Source of the DNA: Eggerthellaceae bacterium
GTDB lineage: Bacteria > Actinomycetota > Coriobacteriia > Coriobacteriales > Eggerthellaceae
Length of the DNA stretch: 64,000 nucleotides
Assembly (NCBI GenBank): GCA_022791455.1
Contig: JAAVZC010000003.1
Location: 171,485 to 235,484 of the forward strand
Reading direction: 5' to 3'
The notes below the pieces were generated by a model. It saw only the letters and a program-made list of their open reading frames with translations. It had not been told where the DNA came from and did no database searches. A program made the position numbers and the translations under genes. Below, piece by piece: positions 7,957 to 15,231 of the stretch (within the stretch, counting starts at the first letter, position 1; each line of letters opens with the position of its first letter).

Positions 7957-8886
7957 CTAGCTCAGGAAGTCGTCGAGGATTTCCTTTTCGGCTTCCTCTT
8001 CGGTAAGGCCCAGCGTCATCAGCTTCACAATCTGGTCGCCGGCAATCTTGCCGATGGCGGCCTCGTGCACCAGCAGCGCGTCCTCGCTGGCAGCTTCAAT
8101 GCCGGGAATGGCCTTCACCTTGGCGTTGCCCATGATGATGGCGTCGCACTGCACATGACCGCGGCAAGCGGCCTCGCCGATGACCAGCGGGTTGAACACC
8201 TGCACGGAGTCGTCCTGCGCCACCGAGCGGGAAATCACCTGCACAGAGGAATCGTCGCCCTTGAGCTCCACCTTCATGTTGGAGACGGCAGTCTGCTTGT
8301 CGTGGGTGAGCAGCTTCTCCACCAGCACCAGCTTGGCGCCAGCCGCCAGCTCGGCATTGGTGTCGCGCACCGTGGAGGTGACGCCGCGCAGCTGCACCAG
8401 CTCCATCTCGCAATAGGAATCCTCTTCCATATAGACGTTGGTGGTGGGGTTCAGAATGCGCTCACCCGTGCCCTCGCCTTCGCCGTAGTGCTTCTCGGTG
8501 TATACCACGCGGCTGTTCTTGCCCAGGTAGAAGCTGTGGATGCCATCGTGCTCGGAGGCCTCGTGGCTGGAATTGTGAATGCCGCAACCGGCCACAATCT
8601 TCACGTCGCAGTCGTCGCCCACGTAGAAGGTGTTGTACACCACGTCCTTCAGGCCGGACTGGGTGACGATGACGGGGATGTACACGGTCTCGCCCTTGGT
8701 GCCGGGCTTGATGTGGATGTCGATGCCGGGGACATCGGTCTTGGTGGAAATCTCGATGAAGGCGGAATTGTGGCGCTCTACCAACTGGCCGTCGCGGCGG
8801 ATGTTGAACGCCCCCTTCGGCATGCCGTGCAGGCCGGCGATTTCCGCCAGCAGCGTTTCATCGATGGGAGAAAGGTCTACAGTCAT
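7957..8886 (-). CDS. SufB/SufD-type Fe-S cluster scaffold (short form, SmsB-like)
   Basis: This is the scaffold protein on which Fe-S clusters are built with the SufC ATPase. At 309 residues it is much shorter than E. coli SufB (about 495) but keeps the beta-helix core and the C-terminal SufC-docking helices (HEAAIGKIAGDQIVKLM). The conserved Cys of the QCD motif is present in HVQCDAIIMG and the conserved Glu in LLVHEAA. It lies 30 bases downstream of the ATPase gene with a GGAGT ribosome binding site. No sufD, sufS, sufE or sufU is adjacent, so this is the two-gene arrangement described as the SUF-like minimal system (SMS) in anaerobes; that label is by analogy. Confidence 0.9.
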   Translation of the reverse strand: MTVDLSPIDETLLAEIAGLHGMPKGAFNIRRDGQLVERHNSAFIEISTKTDVPGIDIHIKPGTKGETVYIPVIVTQSGLKDVVYNTFYVGDDCDVKIVAGCGIHNSSHEASEHDGIHSFYLGKNSRVVYTEKHYGEGEGTGERILNPTTNVYMEEDSYCEMELVQLRGVTSTVRDTNAELAAGAKLVLVEKLLTHDKQTAVSNMKVELKGDDSSVQVISRSVAQDDSVQVFNPLVIGEAACRGHVQCDAIIMGNAKVKAIPGIEAASEDALLVHEAAIGKIAGDQIVKLMTLGLTEEEAEKEILDDFLS

Positions 8887-8916
8887 GAATGACTCCTTTA
8901 TATATGTAGGCCCGCG

Positions 8917-9687
8917 CTAGCAGGTGGTGGGAATTTCGGTCAGGTGAAGCTCGGTGGGAGAAGACAACGGGCAGCCGCCGGGAGACGTGAGGCGGAAGCC
9001 CAGCTGCGGCATGAGCTCGTCGGGGGTGCCGGTGTCGGCCACCTTGCCCTCGCGCAGCAGCACAATCTCGTCGGCCAGCTGGATGATGCGTTCCTGATGG
9101 GAGATGATCACAATGGAGCGGCCGTCGCGGGCGGCATGGATGTCGCGGAACGTCTCGGTGAGGCGGTCGAAAGACCACAGGTCGATGCCGGCCTCCGGCT
9201 CGTCATAGATGGCCAGCTTCGGGTCGCGGGCCAGAATGGTGGCAATCTCGATGCGCTTCACCTCGCCACCAGAGAGAGACTTGTCCACTTCGCGGGTGAG
9301 GTAGCTGGCGGAGCACAGACCCACCTTCGAGAGGTACTCGTTGCAGGCGAGCATGGGCAGTTTGCGGCCGGCCGCAATGTCCAGCAGCTTCTTCACCTTC
9401 ATGCCCTTGAAGCGGGCGGGCTGCTGGAAGCCGTAGCCGATGCCCAACTTGGCGCGGCCGGTGATGGGCATGTCGGTGACATCTTCGCCGTTGAAGATAA
9501 TCTGGCCGGAGGTGGGCTGCTCGATGCCCATGATGAGCTTCGCGAGCGTGGACTTGCCACCGCCGTTAGGGCCGGTAATCACGGTGAAGCGATCATCGCC
9601 GATGGTGAGCGACAGATCGTCGATGATGCGCTTGGTGCCGCCTTCCGGCGCGGGAACCTCGAAGACGAGGTTTTTCAATTCAAGCAT
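8917..9687 (-). CDS. sufC: Fe-S cluster assembly ATPase SufC (SmsC-like)
   Basis: The 256-residue ABC-type ATPase has a Walker A motif GPNGGGKST (residues 39-47), the SufC-type Q-loop segment GYGFQQPARFKGM, an ABC signature LSGGEVKRIEIA and a Walker B LAIYDEPEAGID, in which the EPEAGID form is diagnostic of SufC. It powers conformational change of the SufB-like scaffold encoded immediately downstream. The ATG has an AGGAG ribosome binding site. It is the first gene of a two-gene operon with its own promoter at 9764-9791. Confidence 0.95.
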   Translation of the reverse strand: MLELKNLVFEVPAPEGGTKRIIDDLSLTIGDDRFTVITGPNGGGKSTLAKLIMGIEQPTSGQIIFNGEDVTDMPITGRAKLGIGYGFQQPARFKGMKVKKLLDIAAGRKLPMLACNEYLSKVGLCSASYLTREVDKSLSGGEVKRIEIATILARDPKLAIYDEPEAGIDLWSFDRLTETFRDIHAARDGRSIVIISHQERIIQLADEIVLLREGKVADTGTPDELMPQLGFRLTSPGGCPLSSPTELHLTEIPTTC

Positions 9688-9740
9688 GGATGCTGCTCCT
9701 GTCTATGGGACAGGGGGCAAGATGGCGCAAAGCCCCTCCC

Positions 9741-9793
9741 CCTGCGAATATTGAACGCAGGCTATTCTACCCCATTTGCCTTGAGTGGCAACG
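9741..9793 (-). promoter_or_regulatory. Promoter of the sufC-sufB operon with two dyads
   Basis: On the minus strand TTGCCA (9791-9786) and TAGAAT (9769-9764) are separated by 16 bases. The dyad TTGCC-N6-GGCAA (9776-9791) overlaps the -35 box, and CCTGCG-N9-CGCAGG (9741-9761) lies at the expected transcription start. These could be operators, but no regulator gene is nearby. Confidence 0.6.
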
Positions 9794-9831
9794 AAAGGCT
9801 TCCGCGCCCAAGTTTTTTCCAACAATGAAAA

Positions 9832-9851
9832 GGCCGCCTCGAAAGGCGGCC
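9832..9851 (-). terminator. Rho-independent terminator of the solute-binding protein gene
   Basis: On the minus strand the stem GGCCGCC/GGCGGCC with a TTTCGA loop is followed by TTTT. It ends the lipoprotein gene that stops at 9868. Confidence 0.85.
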
Positions 9852-9867
9852 CATAAAGAAGCGGGAG

Positions 9868-10827
9868 TTATTCGGCGTCGCCTTCGGCTTGATCGCCGGT
9901 GCCTTCGGCATCCGGGTCGAGCTGCTCGTCATCGGAGCTTTCCTCATCTTCCGAGGAGTCGACGCTCGTAGAAGACGCGGAACCGGAAGAGCTGTTCTCG
10001 GCAGCGGCCGACAGGGGCACGTTGGACAGATCCAGCGTGGTGCCCAGCCACTTGCGCTCGATAACGCTCAGCATGCCGCCGTCCACCACGTTCTGCACCG
10101 CCTGGCTGATGGCGGTCTGCAGCTCGGCGTTGTCCGAAGAGGCACCGATCACATAGCCGCCAACGCGGGAGAGCATGGCGCTCAGGTACACGTCGATCTC
10201 CTGGCTGTGCGCGGTGTACAGGCCGATGACCGCATCAGCGGCCACGTAGTTCACCTGGCCGTTCTTCAGGGAATCGAAGGCGTCGATGAGGGTGGAGGCA
10301 GCTTCCAGGGAACTGGCGCCGAACTCGTTGCTCACAGCCCAGGCGCTCGTGGAAGAAATCTGCGCGGCGAAGGTGGCGCCGGAATCGGCCGTGGGGACGC
10401 CGGCGTTAGGGTCGGTGGAGAACAGGGCGATGCCGGTGGGAAGGTAGGTCTGGCTCACCCAGAAGGAACCGTCGGCCTCGGACTGGTTCACGCCCATCAC
10501 AATGTCGACGGTGCCGTCGGCCAGGGCGGAAGCGGCATCGGAGCCGACATCGGTGATGGACACCTTCAAGCCCAGCTCGTCAGCGATAGCGGCGGCAATG
10601 TCCACATCCAGGCCGACGATGGCGCGGTTAGATTCCATGATACCCGCCAGCGGGGCCTTGCCGGTATCCACGCCAACGCGCAGGGTGCCAGACTCGCCAA
10701 TGGCCGGGGGCTCCAGCTGCGGGGATTTCTCCTCCGGCACGTAATCGTCGCCGGCGCAGCCGACCAGGGCCACCGCCAAAACAGCGGTCATCGCAAGCGC
10801 AATCGCGCTCAAGAGCTTTCTTCTCAC
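9868..10827 (-). CDS. Amino-acid-type ABC transporter substrate-binding lipoprotein (family 3)
   Basis: The 319-residue precursor has a lipoprotein signal, MRRKLLSAIALAMTAVLAV followed by the lipobox LVGC with Cys24 as the lipidation site. A periplasmic-binding-protein family 3 domain follows (TLRVGVDTGKAPLAG, VGLDVDIAAAIADELGL, ADGTVDIVMGVN, WLGTTLDL). The C-terminus is an unusual acidic, Ser/Asp/Glu-rich tail of about 50 residues (SSEDEESSDDEQLDPD). Permease and ATPase genes are not adjacent, so it is an orphan receptor or works with a distant ABC transporter; the ligand is not predictable. The start is GTG with GGAGG upstream. A long structured leader precedes it. Confidence 0.9.
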   Translation of the reverse strand: MRRKLLSAIALAMTAVLAVALVGCAGDDYVPEEKSPQLEPPAIGESGTLRVGVDTGKAPLAGIMESNRAIVGLDVDIAAAIADELGLKVSITDVGSDAASALADGTVDIVMGVNQSEADGSFWVSQTYLPTGIALFSTDPNAGVPTADSGATFAAQISSTSAWAVSNEFGASSLEAASTLIDAFDSLKNGQVNYVAADAVIGLYTAHSQEIDVYLSAMLSRVGGYVIGASSDNAELQTAISQAVQNVVDGGMLSVIERKWLGTTLDLSNVPLSAAAENSSSGSASSTSVDSSEDEESSDDEQLDPDAEGTGDQAEGDAE

Positions 10828-10853
10828 CGAAACCTCCCAGATCGTTTAATCAA

Positions 10854-11080
10854 GGTCATGGGCTTCTTCTGACTGACCTAGTCTTTGACCCCACACTCGC
10901 GTACTGGGGCTTTCGCTTGCGCTACCGGCCCTCTCGCCTGCCGCGAACCTTTTCGCGGAAACAGTTAATCAGACGGTACGGCTTACCTCTAGGATACGCC
11001 ATGCTCCAGGCGCGAGCGCCTGTTACGTGGATCCTTTCGACCGCATCTGCCCTGGACTAAGAGGGCCTTGAGGCCCTCCG
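10854..11080 (-). ncRNA. Candidate structured leader RNA of unknown class
   Basis: The 361-base gap 10828-11188 between the lipoprotein gene and comF contains a run of perfect hairpins: GAGGGCC/GGCCCTC (11061-11078), CAGGCGC/GCGCCTG (11007-11022), GGTA/TACC (10975-10987), CCGCGAA/TTCGCGG (10941-10958), CCCCA/TGGGG (10889-10909) and GGTCA/TGACC (10854-10878). On the minus strand it would be the 5' leader of the lipoprotein gene, ending just before its ribosome binding site. It does not match the glycine, lysine, TPP, cobalamin, SAM, c-di-GMP, ydaO or T-box consensus, nor tmRNA, SRP RNA or RNase P, as far as I can recognise. Strand and function are inferred. Confidence 0.4.
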
Positions 11081-11188
11081 CAACTACAGACTCAAAAGAA
11101 GCACACGCCAGTGTAGCAGAAGAATTTGCATGAACCGTGCAACAGCCCCTGGATTGATCATATTTGCCCCTGCTATGCTGGCAGGATC

Positions 11189-11935
11189 ATGAAAAAGAGC
11201 AGAAGCGCCCCACATATCGCGCGATCCACCCTGGCAACTGCCGCGGCCGTTGCCCTGGAGGCGCTGTGGCCCACCCGCTGCGCCGTGTGCGATTGCCATG
11301 GAGAGCTTCTCTGCGACAAGTGCCGCCGCACGCTCCCCTACATCGATGCGAACCTGGCCTGCCCCCGCTGCGGTGCCCCGTTCGGGTGCGTCGTGTGTAC
11401 CGAATGCAACGACGAGTCGCTCTCGCTCTTCGAGCTGGAGCAGTTCCCCTTCGACCAAATGGCCAGCGCCGTAAGCCTGACCGACGAATCGCGGAGGCTG
11501 GTGACCGTGTTCAAAGATTCGGGGGAACGGCGGCTGGCAGGGGTGGTGGCGGCCATCATGGCCGAATATGTGCCACCCGCTTGGAAGACGCCGGAGGCGC
11601 TCATCGCCTTCGTCCCCGCCACGAAGCGCGCCATCACCGACCGCGGCTTCGACCACATGGAGCTCATTGCCAGCGAGCTGTCGGACAAAACCGGCATCCC
11701 CGCCGCCCACCTGCTGACGGTCGGCCAATCTCACGACCAGCGCGAACTGGGCCGCCACCAGCGGGCCCGCAACATGAGCGATCGCTTCGCCATCCGCGAA
11801 GGATCCCGCGTGCCCGAGACGGTCATCCTCATCGACGACGTGGCCACCACCGGCGCCACCCTCTTCGCCGCCGCAGCCACCCTGCGCAAAGCAGGCGCCA
11901 AAACCCTCTACGCCCTCACCTTCGCCCGCGCTTAA
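11189..11935 (+). CDS. comF: ComF family phosphoribosyltransferase-like protein
   Basis: The 248-residue protein has an N-terminal zinc-binding segment (RCAVCDCHGELLCDKC, then CPRCGAPFGC and CVVCTECN) and a C-terminal type I phosphoribosyltransferase domain with the PRPP loop VILIDDVATTGATL. ComF homologues support DNA uptake and processing in competent bacteria; in others the role is unclear. The frame is open from 11126, but I choose the ATG at 11189 because the preceding residues are not family-like. The gene ends six bases from the convergent glycosyltransferase gene and no terminator is visible between them. Confidence 0.88.
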   Translation: MKKSRSAPHIARSTLATAAAVALEALWPTRCAVCDCHGELLCDKCRRTLPYIDANLACPRCGAPFGCVVCTECNDESLSLFELEQFPFDQMASAVSLTDESRRLVTVFKDSGERRLAGVVAAIMAEYVPPAWKTPEALIAFVPATKRAITDRGFDHMELIASELSDKTGIPAAHLLTVGQSHDQRELGRHQRARNMSDRFAIREGSRVPETVILIDDVATTGATLFAAAATLRKAGAKTLYALTFARA

Positions 11936-11940
11936 GCCCT

Positions 11941-13266
11941 TTATTTAGCCAAAGGCTTTTCGGTGCTGGAGGCGGCGTCGGCGAAGTCGGCTACGTTTAC
12001 GCTGATGGAGTGCTTGATGGGCTTCCAGTTCCCCTTCTTGAACAGTGCAATGAGCGCAATGGGGATGTAGGTGATCATGAAGAACGGGAACGTGAACATG
12101 TAGATGATCTTCTGACGGGCGGGCGCGTGGATGGAGTCCCATTCCGTGAACGTGGTAAGCACGCCGAACATGAACATGAACAGGATGTAGTTGAACAGAC
12201 AGAAGAAGATGGAGGAGAGCGAGGTGGCCACGCTCACACCCACCGACATCACGCCGGAAACCGCCAGCGCCACGATGATGGCGTTGAAGATGATGGTGAT
12301 GATGGAGAGCAGCATGCCAGGGGCAAGGGTCATCAGCATGTCGTAGCAGGCGAAGCGGTAGCCCTTGTTGTTGGTGAAGGCGCCCTTCACCAGGCCGCCG
12401 GCGTAATGGGCGAACACCTGGTAGAAGCCCTTGGCCCAACGGAAGCGCTGGTTCCACGAGTCGCGGAACGTGATGGGCTGCTCGTCGTAGAGGATGGCAG
12501 TGGGGCAGTAGGAGATGCGGATGCCGTCGGAGATGGAAGAGGCGGAGAACTCGATGTCCTCGGTGAGCAGGTGCCACTTCCAGCCGCCGGCCGCTTCCAG
12601 AACGTCGGCAGCGATGAAAAAGCCGGTGCCAGAGATGGCGCAGCTGGTGTTCAGGGTGAGGCGCGCCTGGTTCAGGTACTTGGCCTCGCGAAGGAACCAC
12701 ACGGCATAGCCGGCGGAAATCCAGTTGGAGCCGTAGTTCTTGGAGTTGCGGTAGCTGGTGGAGGCCTTCGCGCCGCCGTCGAAGGTGGCGTTCATCTCGC
12801 GGAAGTAGTTCACGTCCAGCACGTTGTCGGCGTCGAAGACGAAGAAGGCCTCGTAGCCGCGGTCGGCGTAGGACTCGCGGATGGCCTGGTAGCCCCAGTC
12901 GAGCGCGTAGCCCTTCCCCACCTGGGAGGTGTTGTTGCGCACGAAGACCGTGGCGCCGGCGTCGCGGGCGATGTCGGCGGTGTTGTCGGTGCAGTTGTCG
13001 GCAATGACGAACACGTCGATGAGCTCTTGGGGATAGTTCTGCACCTTGATGGAATGGATGAGGTCCCCGATGACGGCGCTCTCGTTGCGCGCAGCCACCA
13101 GCACGGCATAGCGGTGGTTCTTCGCGGCTTCATGGCGCGGCGCGGGACGGGTAAGGGTGACCAGCACATAGAACAGCTGGTAGGAATAGCACACAGTAAA
13201 GGTGACAAACACGCATACGTTGAATATGTCCACAAAGGTCACTTGGGACATGAACTGATCTAGCAT
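11941..13266 (-). CDS. Membrane-bound family 2 glycosyltransferase
   Basis: The 441-residue protein has an N-terminal membrane helix (residues 10-37) and a GT2 domain with VLVAARNESAVIG, FFVFDADN (metal-binding DxD), LLTEDIEF and the processive-type QRFRW motif. Three to four helices follow at the C-terminus (ITIIFNAIIVALAV, IFFCLFNYILFMFMFGV, FFMITYIPIALIAL). The D, DxD, TED, QxxRW set is that of cellulose/hyaluronan/poly-GlcNAc synthase-like enzymes, so it probably makes a surface polysaccharide or glycolipid from a nucleotide sugar. It is monocistronic with an AAAGGAG ribosome binding site, and no partner exporter or c-di-GMP protein is adjacent. Confidence 0.9.
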   Translation of the reverse strand: MLDQFMSQVTFVDIFNVCVFVTFTVCYSYQLFYVLVTLTRPAPRHEAAKNHRYAVLVAARNESAVIGDLIHSIKVQNYPQELIDVFVIADNCTDNTADIARDAGATVFVRNNTSQVGKGYALDWGYQAIRESYADRGYEAFFVFDADNVLDVNYFREMNATFDGGAKASTSYRNSKNYGSNWISAGYAVWFLREAKYLNQARLTLNTSCAISGTGFFIAADVLEAAGGWKWHLLTEDIEFSASSISDGIRISYCPTAILYDEQPITFRDSWNQRFRWAKGFYQVFAHYAGGLVKGAFTNNKGYRFACYDMLMTLAPGMLLSIITIIFNAIIVALAVSGVMSVGVSVATSLSSIFFCLFNYILFMFMFGVLTTFTEWDSIHAPARQKIIYMFTFPFFMITYIPIALIALFKKGNWKPIKHSISVNVADFADAASSTEKPLAK

Positions 13267-13652
13267 CTGTCGTTTTCTCCTTTAGCTTCTAAACAGCTTG
13301 CCGGCGCGGCGGCGGGGCTGCCGCTGGGCTGTGGGGCCCGGGCGTTCAGAGAACACCCTACCGATCATGCGCCCCCAAACCTCTCCGGGCCGCGGGCCTT
13401 GGCAATTATAGCCATTTCGTTTCCGTTTTGAAGGGATTTCAAGGGGGTCTTAAGGTTTCGGAGGCATCCGGTGCGAAACAAGCCCGTTTCACCAGATGCA
13501 ACGCACATTTCCCACACATTGATGAAGCCAAAGTGACAGAAGCGTCACCTTGCAAACGCCCGTTTCACAACGGCGAAACCATTCGGCGGGGCAGCGGTGG
13601 TCGCAAGCGGTTTGCGCCAGAATAGGGCCAAAAGGAAACCAAGGGGGCATCT
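13267..13652. other. Divergent intergenic region between glycosyltransferase and brnQ
   Basis: About 390 bases without a gene. It holds a dyad GTGAC-N6-GTCAC at 13533-13548 and two copies of GCCCGTTTCAC (about 13483 and 13558); the first of these pairs imperfectly with GGTGCGAAAC just upstream. These look like regulator sites ahead of brnQ, but no clear -35/-10 pair or T-box features were found. Confidence 0.4.
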
Positions 13653-15116
13653 ATGAGCTTAATCGTCACCGACTCGCAGCCGAGAAAGACTGACTTCATC
13701 GTCATCGGGCTGGCGCTGTTCGCCATCTTCTTCGGCGCGGGGAACCTCATCTTTCCGCCGTATCTGGGCATGACCGCAGGAGACCAGTGGCCCATTGCCT
13801 TCGGCTGCTTCGTGCTGATCGATGTGATCATCACCTGCTTGGGACTGTTCGCCTTGAACCGCGCCGGGGGCAGCAACGCCGCCATCGAGGGCACGCTGGG
13901 GCACCGGGCGGGCCTGCTGCTGAACAGCGCAGCCGTGCTCTGCACCGGCGTGCTCATCGCCAGTCCCCGCACCGCCGCCACCACGTTCGAGATGACCATC
14001 ACCCCCATTTTCGGCGATGCAGTGCCGCTGCTGCCCTTCTCCATCGTGTTCTTCGCTGTGGTGTTCGCCCTCACGGTGCGCCAGTCGAAGGTGGTCGACA
14101 TCATCGGGAAGGTGCTCACGCCGCTTTTGGTGGCGGCCATCGTGGTACTGGTTGTGGTGGGCATCGTCTCGCCTTTGGGGCCCATAGGGCCTGCCACCTC
14201 CCCCACCGTCGCCCAAGACGGCATCTCCGCCGGCTACCAGGCTATGGACATCCTCTGCATCGCCGGCTTCGCCGTGCTGCTGCAAGACGCTGTGGTGGGC
14301 CATGGGTTCCGCGACCGCAAGGCGCAGCTTCCAGTGGTGGCCAAGGCCTGCATCGTGGCGGCCGTCCTTCTTACTCTTATATATGGCGGCATCACGTACC
14401 TGGGGGCCACCGCCTCTCTCACGCTTGACCCGCACCTCACCCAGGCGCAGCTGCTGGTGCAGATTACCCGCAGTCTGCTGGGGGGTGCCGGTGTTATCTT
14501 GCTGGGCGTTATCGTGGGACTGGCCTGCCTCACCACCGCCATTGGCCTGGTGGGCGCATCGGCAGCCTTCTTCGAGCGCGCGACGGGCGGACGGCTGCGC
14601 TACTCCGTAGGCGTGACCATCGCCATCATCATCAGCGTGCTCATCTGCAACTTGGGCCTCACCAATATCATCAATTTGGCCAGCCCCGTGCTTGCCGTCA
14701 TCTGCCCGCCGTTCATGATCACCGTCATGCTGCTGCTCTTCGTGAATCGCATCCACTCCACCTGGGTCTTCAAGGGAGCGGCTGGTGGCGCACTCGTGGC
14801 CAGCGTCATCATCGCCCTCCACACCACTTTCGGAATTTGGAGCGCGGTTGAGCAGTGGCCGCTGTACTCCTTCGGCTTCGCATGGTTGCCGCCCGCGCTG
14901 CTGGGCGCCGTGGCCGGCTGGATGCTCTCCTATGCCTTCGGCTACCAGCACGACCTCATCGAGGATCCCGTTCAAAAGATCGAGCAGGTGGAGCACGCGG
15001 AAGAGCCCTTCGCCGACGAAGTGTCCACACTTGAGGATGAGCGTGGCAAAGGCAAGCACGCCGCTCCCATCCCCCCTGCGCCCCGCCCTGCTGTCCACGG
15101 CGGTCACCTTCGGTAG
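13653..15116 (+). CDS. brnQ: Branched-chain amino acid transport system II carrier protein (LIVCS family)
   Basis: The 487-residue protein is a polytopic membrane carrier with about 12 helices. It carries the family signature FFGAGNLIFPPYLG near residues 28-41 and SPRTAATTFEMT in helix 3-4. LIVCS carriers import Leu, Ile and Val with Na+ or H+. The C-terminal 45 residues are hydrophilic and charged (VEHAEEPFADEVSTLEDERG), an extension of unknown role. The start ATG has a GGGGG-type ribosome binding site. The gene stands alone between two regulatory gaps. Confidence 0.93.
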   Translation: MSLIVTDSQPRKTDFIVIGLALFAIFFGAGNLIFPPYLGMTAGDQWPIAFGCFVLIDVIITCLGLFALNRAGGSNAAIEGTLGHRAGLLLNSAAVLCTGVLIASPRTAATTFEMTITPIFGDAVPLLPFSIVFFAVVFALTVRQSKVVDIIGKVLTPLLVAAIVVLVVVGIVSPLGPIGPATSPTVAQDGISAGYQAMDILCIAGFAVLLQDAVVGHGFRDRKAQLPVVAKACIVAAVLLTLIYGGITYLGATASLTLDPHLTQAQLLVQITRSLLGGAGVILLGVIVGLACLTTAIGLVGASAAFFERATGGRLRYSVGVTIAIIISVLICNLGLTNIINLASPVLAVICPPFMITVMLLLFVNRIHSTWVFKGAAGGALVASVIIALHTTFGIWSAVEQWPLYSFGFAWLPPALLGAVAGWMLSYAFGYQHDLIEDPVQKIEQVEHAEEPFADEVSTLEDERGKGKHAAPIPPAPRPAVHGGHLR

Positions 15117-15231
15117 CTGAGCGCGCCTCATCTGGCAAAACAGGAGGTCGAAGCCAGGGCGACAAAGCGCTACAATCATGGCTGCTCATTCGCAAGCGAT
15201 CTTTGCTTTGGGAAGAAGGACTGCAGCACTT

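Noticed and set aside
10828..11188. Assignment of the structured gap to tmRNA, SRP RNA, 6S RNA or a known riboswitch
   Set aside because: No conserved core (tag peptide, SRP tetraloop domain, T-box AGGGTGGNACCGCG, glycine or lysine cores) could be found on either strand.
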